Source of the DNA: Streptomyces sp. NBC_01707
Lineage (GTDB): Bacteria > Actinomycetota > Actinomycetes > Streptomycetales > Streptomycetaceae
Direction of reading: 5' to 3'
NCBI RefSeq assembly: GCF_041438805.1
Contig: NZ_CP109190.1
Coordinates: 3,782,001-3,846,000, forward strand
Length of the DNA: 64,000 nucleotides
Shown here piece after piece: positions 62,591 to 64,000 of the stretch. The translations under genes were made by a program, and so were the position numbers. Below the pieces are notes generated by a model. The model saw only the letters and a list, made by a program, of their open reading frames with translations, did not search any database and had not been told where the DNA came from. Numbering within the stretch: position 1 is the stretch's first letter; every line of letters starts with the position of its first letter.

Positions 62591-62775
62591 TTACTGGTAA
62601 TAGCCGCCCTCGATGTTCTCGGTGAGCGTGCGTGCGTCGCGCTCTTCGCCCATGAGGCGGAGGCACTGCTTATGGATGGCCCTCGACCCGTCGGGGTGGG
62701 CCTCGATGTACTCGGCGGTGGCGACCACCGCGCGATGGAGGCGGTCCTGGGCGTCACGGGACTCGTAGAACGCTA
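62591..62775 (-). pseudogene. Remnant small CDS upstream of the integrase (excisionase-position)
   Basis: A short frame too small for the usual caller reads AFYESRDAQDRLHRAVVATA, then EYIEAHPDGSRAIHKQCLRL and GEERDARTLTENIEGGYYQ to the stop at 62591. Its codon use looks real. No start is found before the sequence runs into the divergent AAA gene, so it appears truncated. Position suggests an excisionase or element-specific gene; its function is unknown to me. Confidence 0.4.
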
Positions 62776-63706
62776 GAGGACTTGGTCCGCGCCCAGCGCG
62801 AGCGTTCCTCCACGACAGGTGGCTCGCGCCTGGACCGGTACATGAGCGACGGGTGGGACTTCGTCACCGAGGCCGGTGCGCCGGCCGACCCCGTGTTGGG
62901 TACGTCCGAGCAGACCGCCTGGGCCAAAGGCGAGAGCCTGATGATCGTCGGCCCTCCGGGGTCGGCAAGACCACGCTCGCCCACCAGGTCGTCCTCGCCC
63001 GCCTCGGCGTGTACGAGGCCGTACTGGACCTGCCGGTGACCGAGGGCGAGCGCGTGCTGTACCTCGCCCTGGACCGGCCGCCGCAGATCGCCCGAGCCCT
63101 GCGCCGTCACCTCAACCCGAGGGACGAGCCGATGCTGCGTGACCGGCTGCGCGTGTGGTCCGGTCCGCTGCCCACCACCCTCGACAAGGAGCCGCACCTG
63201 CTCGCCGAACTCGCAGCGCACCACAAGGCGGACGCCATCGTGATCGACAGCCTCAAGGACGCGGTCAGCCGCCTGACCGAGGACGAGGCCGCCATCGCAT
63301 ACAACAACGCCCGCCAGCACGCACTGCGCGAGAGTGCCGAGGTCCTGGAGCTGCACCACCAGCGCAAGTCCACCGCCGAGGCCCCACGCGACCAACGCCC
63401 TGTCCTGGACCGGGTGTACGGCTCGACCTGGTTCGTCGGCGGCGCGGGCAGCGTGCTGTTCATCGCCGGTGAGGCCGGCGACCCGGCGGTCAAGGTCCAC
63501 CACCTCAAGACCCCGACCGGGGAGATCGGTCCGCTGCCCGTGATCCACAACCACGAGCGCGGCACCTCCTACGTCGAGCAGACCCTCGACCCACTGGCCC
63601 TCGTGCAGGCATCGCCCGAAGGTCTGACCCCACGCGAGCTGGCCTCGCGTCTGACGGAAGCCGTGAGGCCGAGACGTACAAGTCACTGGCCTATCGGGGC
63701 CGTTGA
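62755..63706 (+). pseudogene. AAA/RecA-like ATPase of a mobile element, frameshifted and 5'-truncated
   Basis: The first frame (from about 62782, VRAQRERSSTTGGSRLDRYM to LMIVGPPG) continues in a second frame as VGKTTLAHQVVLARLGVYEA, making a Walker A GPPGVGKTT if one G is restored near 62960. Walker B-like DAIVIDSLKDAVS follows. The C-terminus shifts again near 63663 to end EAETYKSLAYRGR at 63706. It resembles the RecA-like helicase half of primase-helicase replication proteins from actinobacterial plasmids and ICEs. The N-terminal part is missing at a junction near 62775. Confidence 0.7.
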
Positions 63707-63966
63707 CGCCCGCGCAATAGGCCGAAGATGCCATCCCGTAGCTGCCTAATCTCGGTGTACAGCTCCAGCAGAGGGTGGCTGACGTACGAGCGCGCGAGCC
63801 GCGCCACGTCAGCCTCCAGCTGCTCGACGATCAGCTCGTCGGCATTGCGCTGCGCGATGAACCGGGCGAACTCGGCGGACGACGAAGCGTCCGCCGACAC
63901 TGCGTCGGCCACCGATCGCTCGGCCGGGCTCAGCACCGCCGGACCGTCCGAGCCTTCCGCATCCAT
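63691..63966 (-). CDS. Small hypothetical protein of the mobile-element remnant
   Basis: This 91-aa helical protein (AEFARFIAQRNADELIVEQL, then LYTEIRQLRDGIFGLLRG) is unrecognised. The frame stays open past the ATG at 63966 to the window edge (VAKSKQRRDDE), so the true start may lie outside. It overlaps the 3' end of the AAA gene by 16 bp convergently. Confidence 0.5.
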   Translation of the reverse strand: MDAEGSDGPAVLSPAERSVADAVSADASSSAEFARFIAQRNADELIVEQLEADVARLARSYVSHPLLELYTEIRQLRDGIFGLLRGRQRPR

Positions 63967-64000
63967 CTCATCGTCACGACGCTGCTTGCTCTTCGCGACA

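Noticed and set aside
1..64000. CRISPR array, rRNA genes or intact insertion sequences
   Set aside because: No regularly spaced direct repeats, no rRNA core sequences and no complete transposase with terminal repeats were seen.

Overview
The window is high-GC actinobacterial chromosome, almost certainly Streptomyces or a close relative. The evidence is very strong third-position G/C, GTG and TTG starts with GGAGG-type ribosome binding sites, and many four-base ATGA overlaps. Genus-typical families are also present: a conservon (sensor kinase, roadblock, DUF742, GTPase), nickel superoxide dismutase with its maturation protease, a fused E2-E1 2-oxoglutarate dehydrogenase, and an HspR/HAIR-type lon gene. 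From memory, the order matches the core-chromosome sodN to lon to FtsW-like segment of S. coelicolor; I could not check this.

Layout. 0-2.8 kb: end of an FtsW/RodA-type glycosyltransferase and its partner transpeptidase. 2.9-12.8 kb: small hypothetical genes, an ADP-ribosylglycohydrolase, two divergently transcribed diiron proteins (one frameshifted), a TetR regulator, a pseudokinase fused to a beta-propeller, and a secreted NlpC/P60 hydrolase. 12.9-14.8 kb: a membrane protein, a tRNA-Arg-like fragment and a TPR protein. 15-20.8 kb: a conservon ending in a styrene-monooxygenase-like flavoprotein. 21.1-27.7 kb: a PP2C-like protein, a MarR regulator, a GH25 lysozyme, Lon with an HspR operator, and a spermidine-synthase-like protein. 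27.9-33.8 kb: a two-component system and kgd.

33.9-47.4 kb is the most interesting part: an eight-gene minus-strand island. One half is an FxSxx-COOH peptide system: a 67-aa precursor ending in FQSAL, a radical SAM/SPASM maturase, a HExxH peptide-modifying enzyme, and a TIR-like/NB-ARC/TPR protein. Upstream in the same direction is a vWA + MoxR ATPase + trypsin-like/VMAP-type protease + Trypco1-like module. Both halves resemble proposed conflict or self/non-self signalling systems. Their joint layout suggests one system in which a sensor protease and chaperone ATPase control, or are controlled by, a modified peptide and a STAND ATPase.

47.6-61.4 kb returns to housekeeping and regulatory genes: DUF6104, a DUF4097/PadR operon with palindromic operators, a small HTH protein plus a Clp-N protein behind twin TGTCAAC-N4-GTTGACA operators, a quinone-reductase-like enzyme, malic enzyme, a glutamate-type ABC importer, a sigma/anti-sigma pair flanked by two near-identical stem-loops, a methyltransferase, a CGNR zinc-finger protein, sodX and sodN. 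61.4-64 kb is a mobile-element remnant: a tyrosine integrase with about four frameshifts and an AAA/RecA-like replication protein with two. Because most lesions are one-base changes in G/C runs, sequencing or assembly error must be excluded before calling these genes dead.
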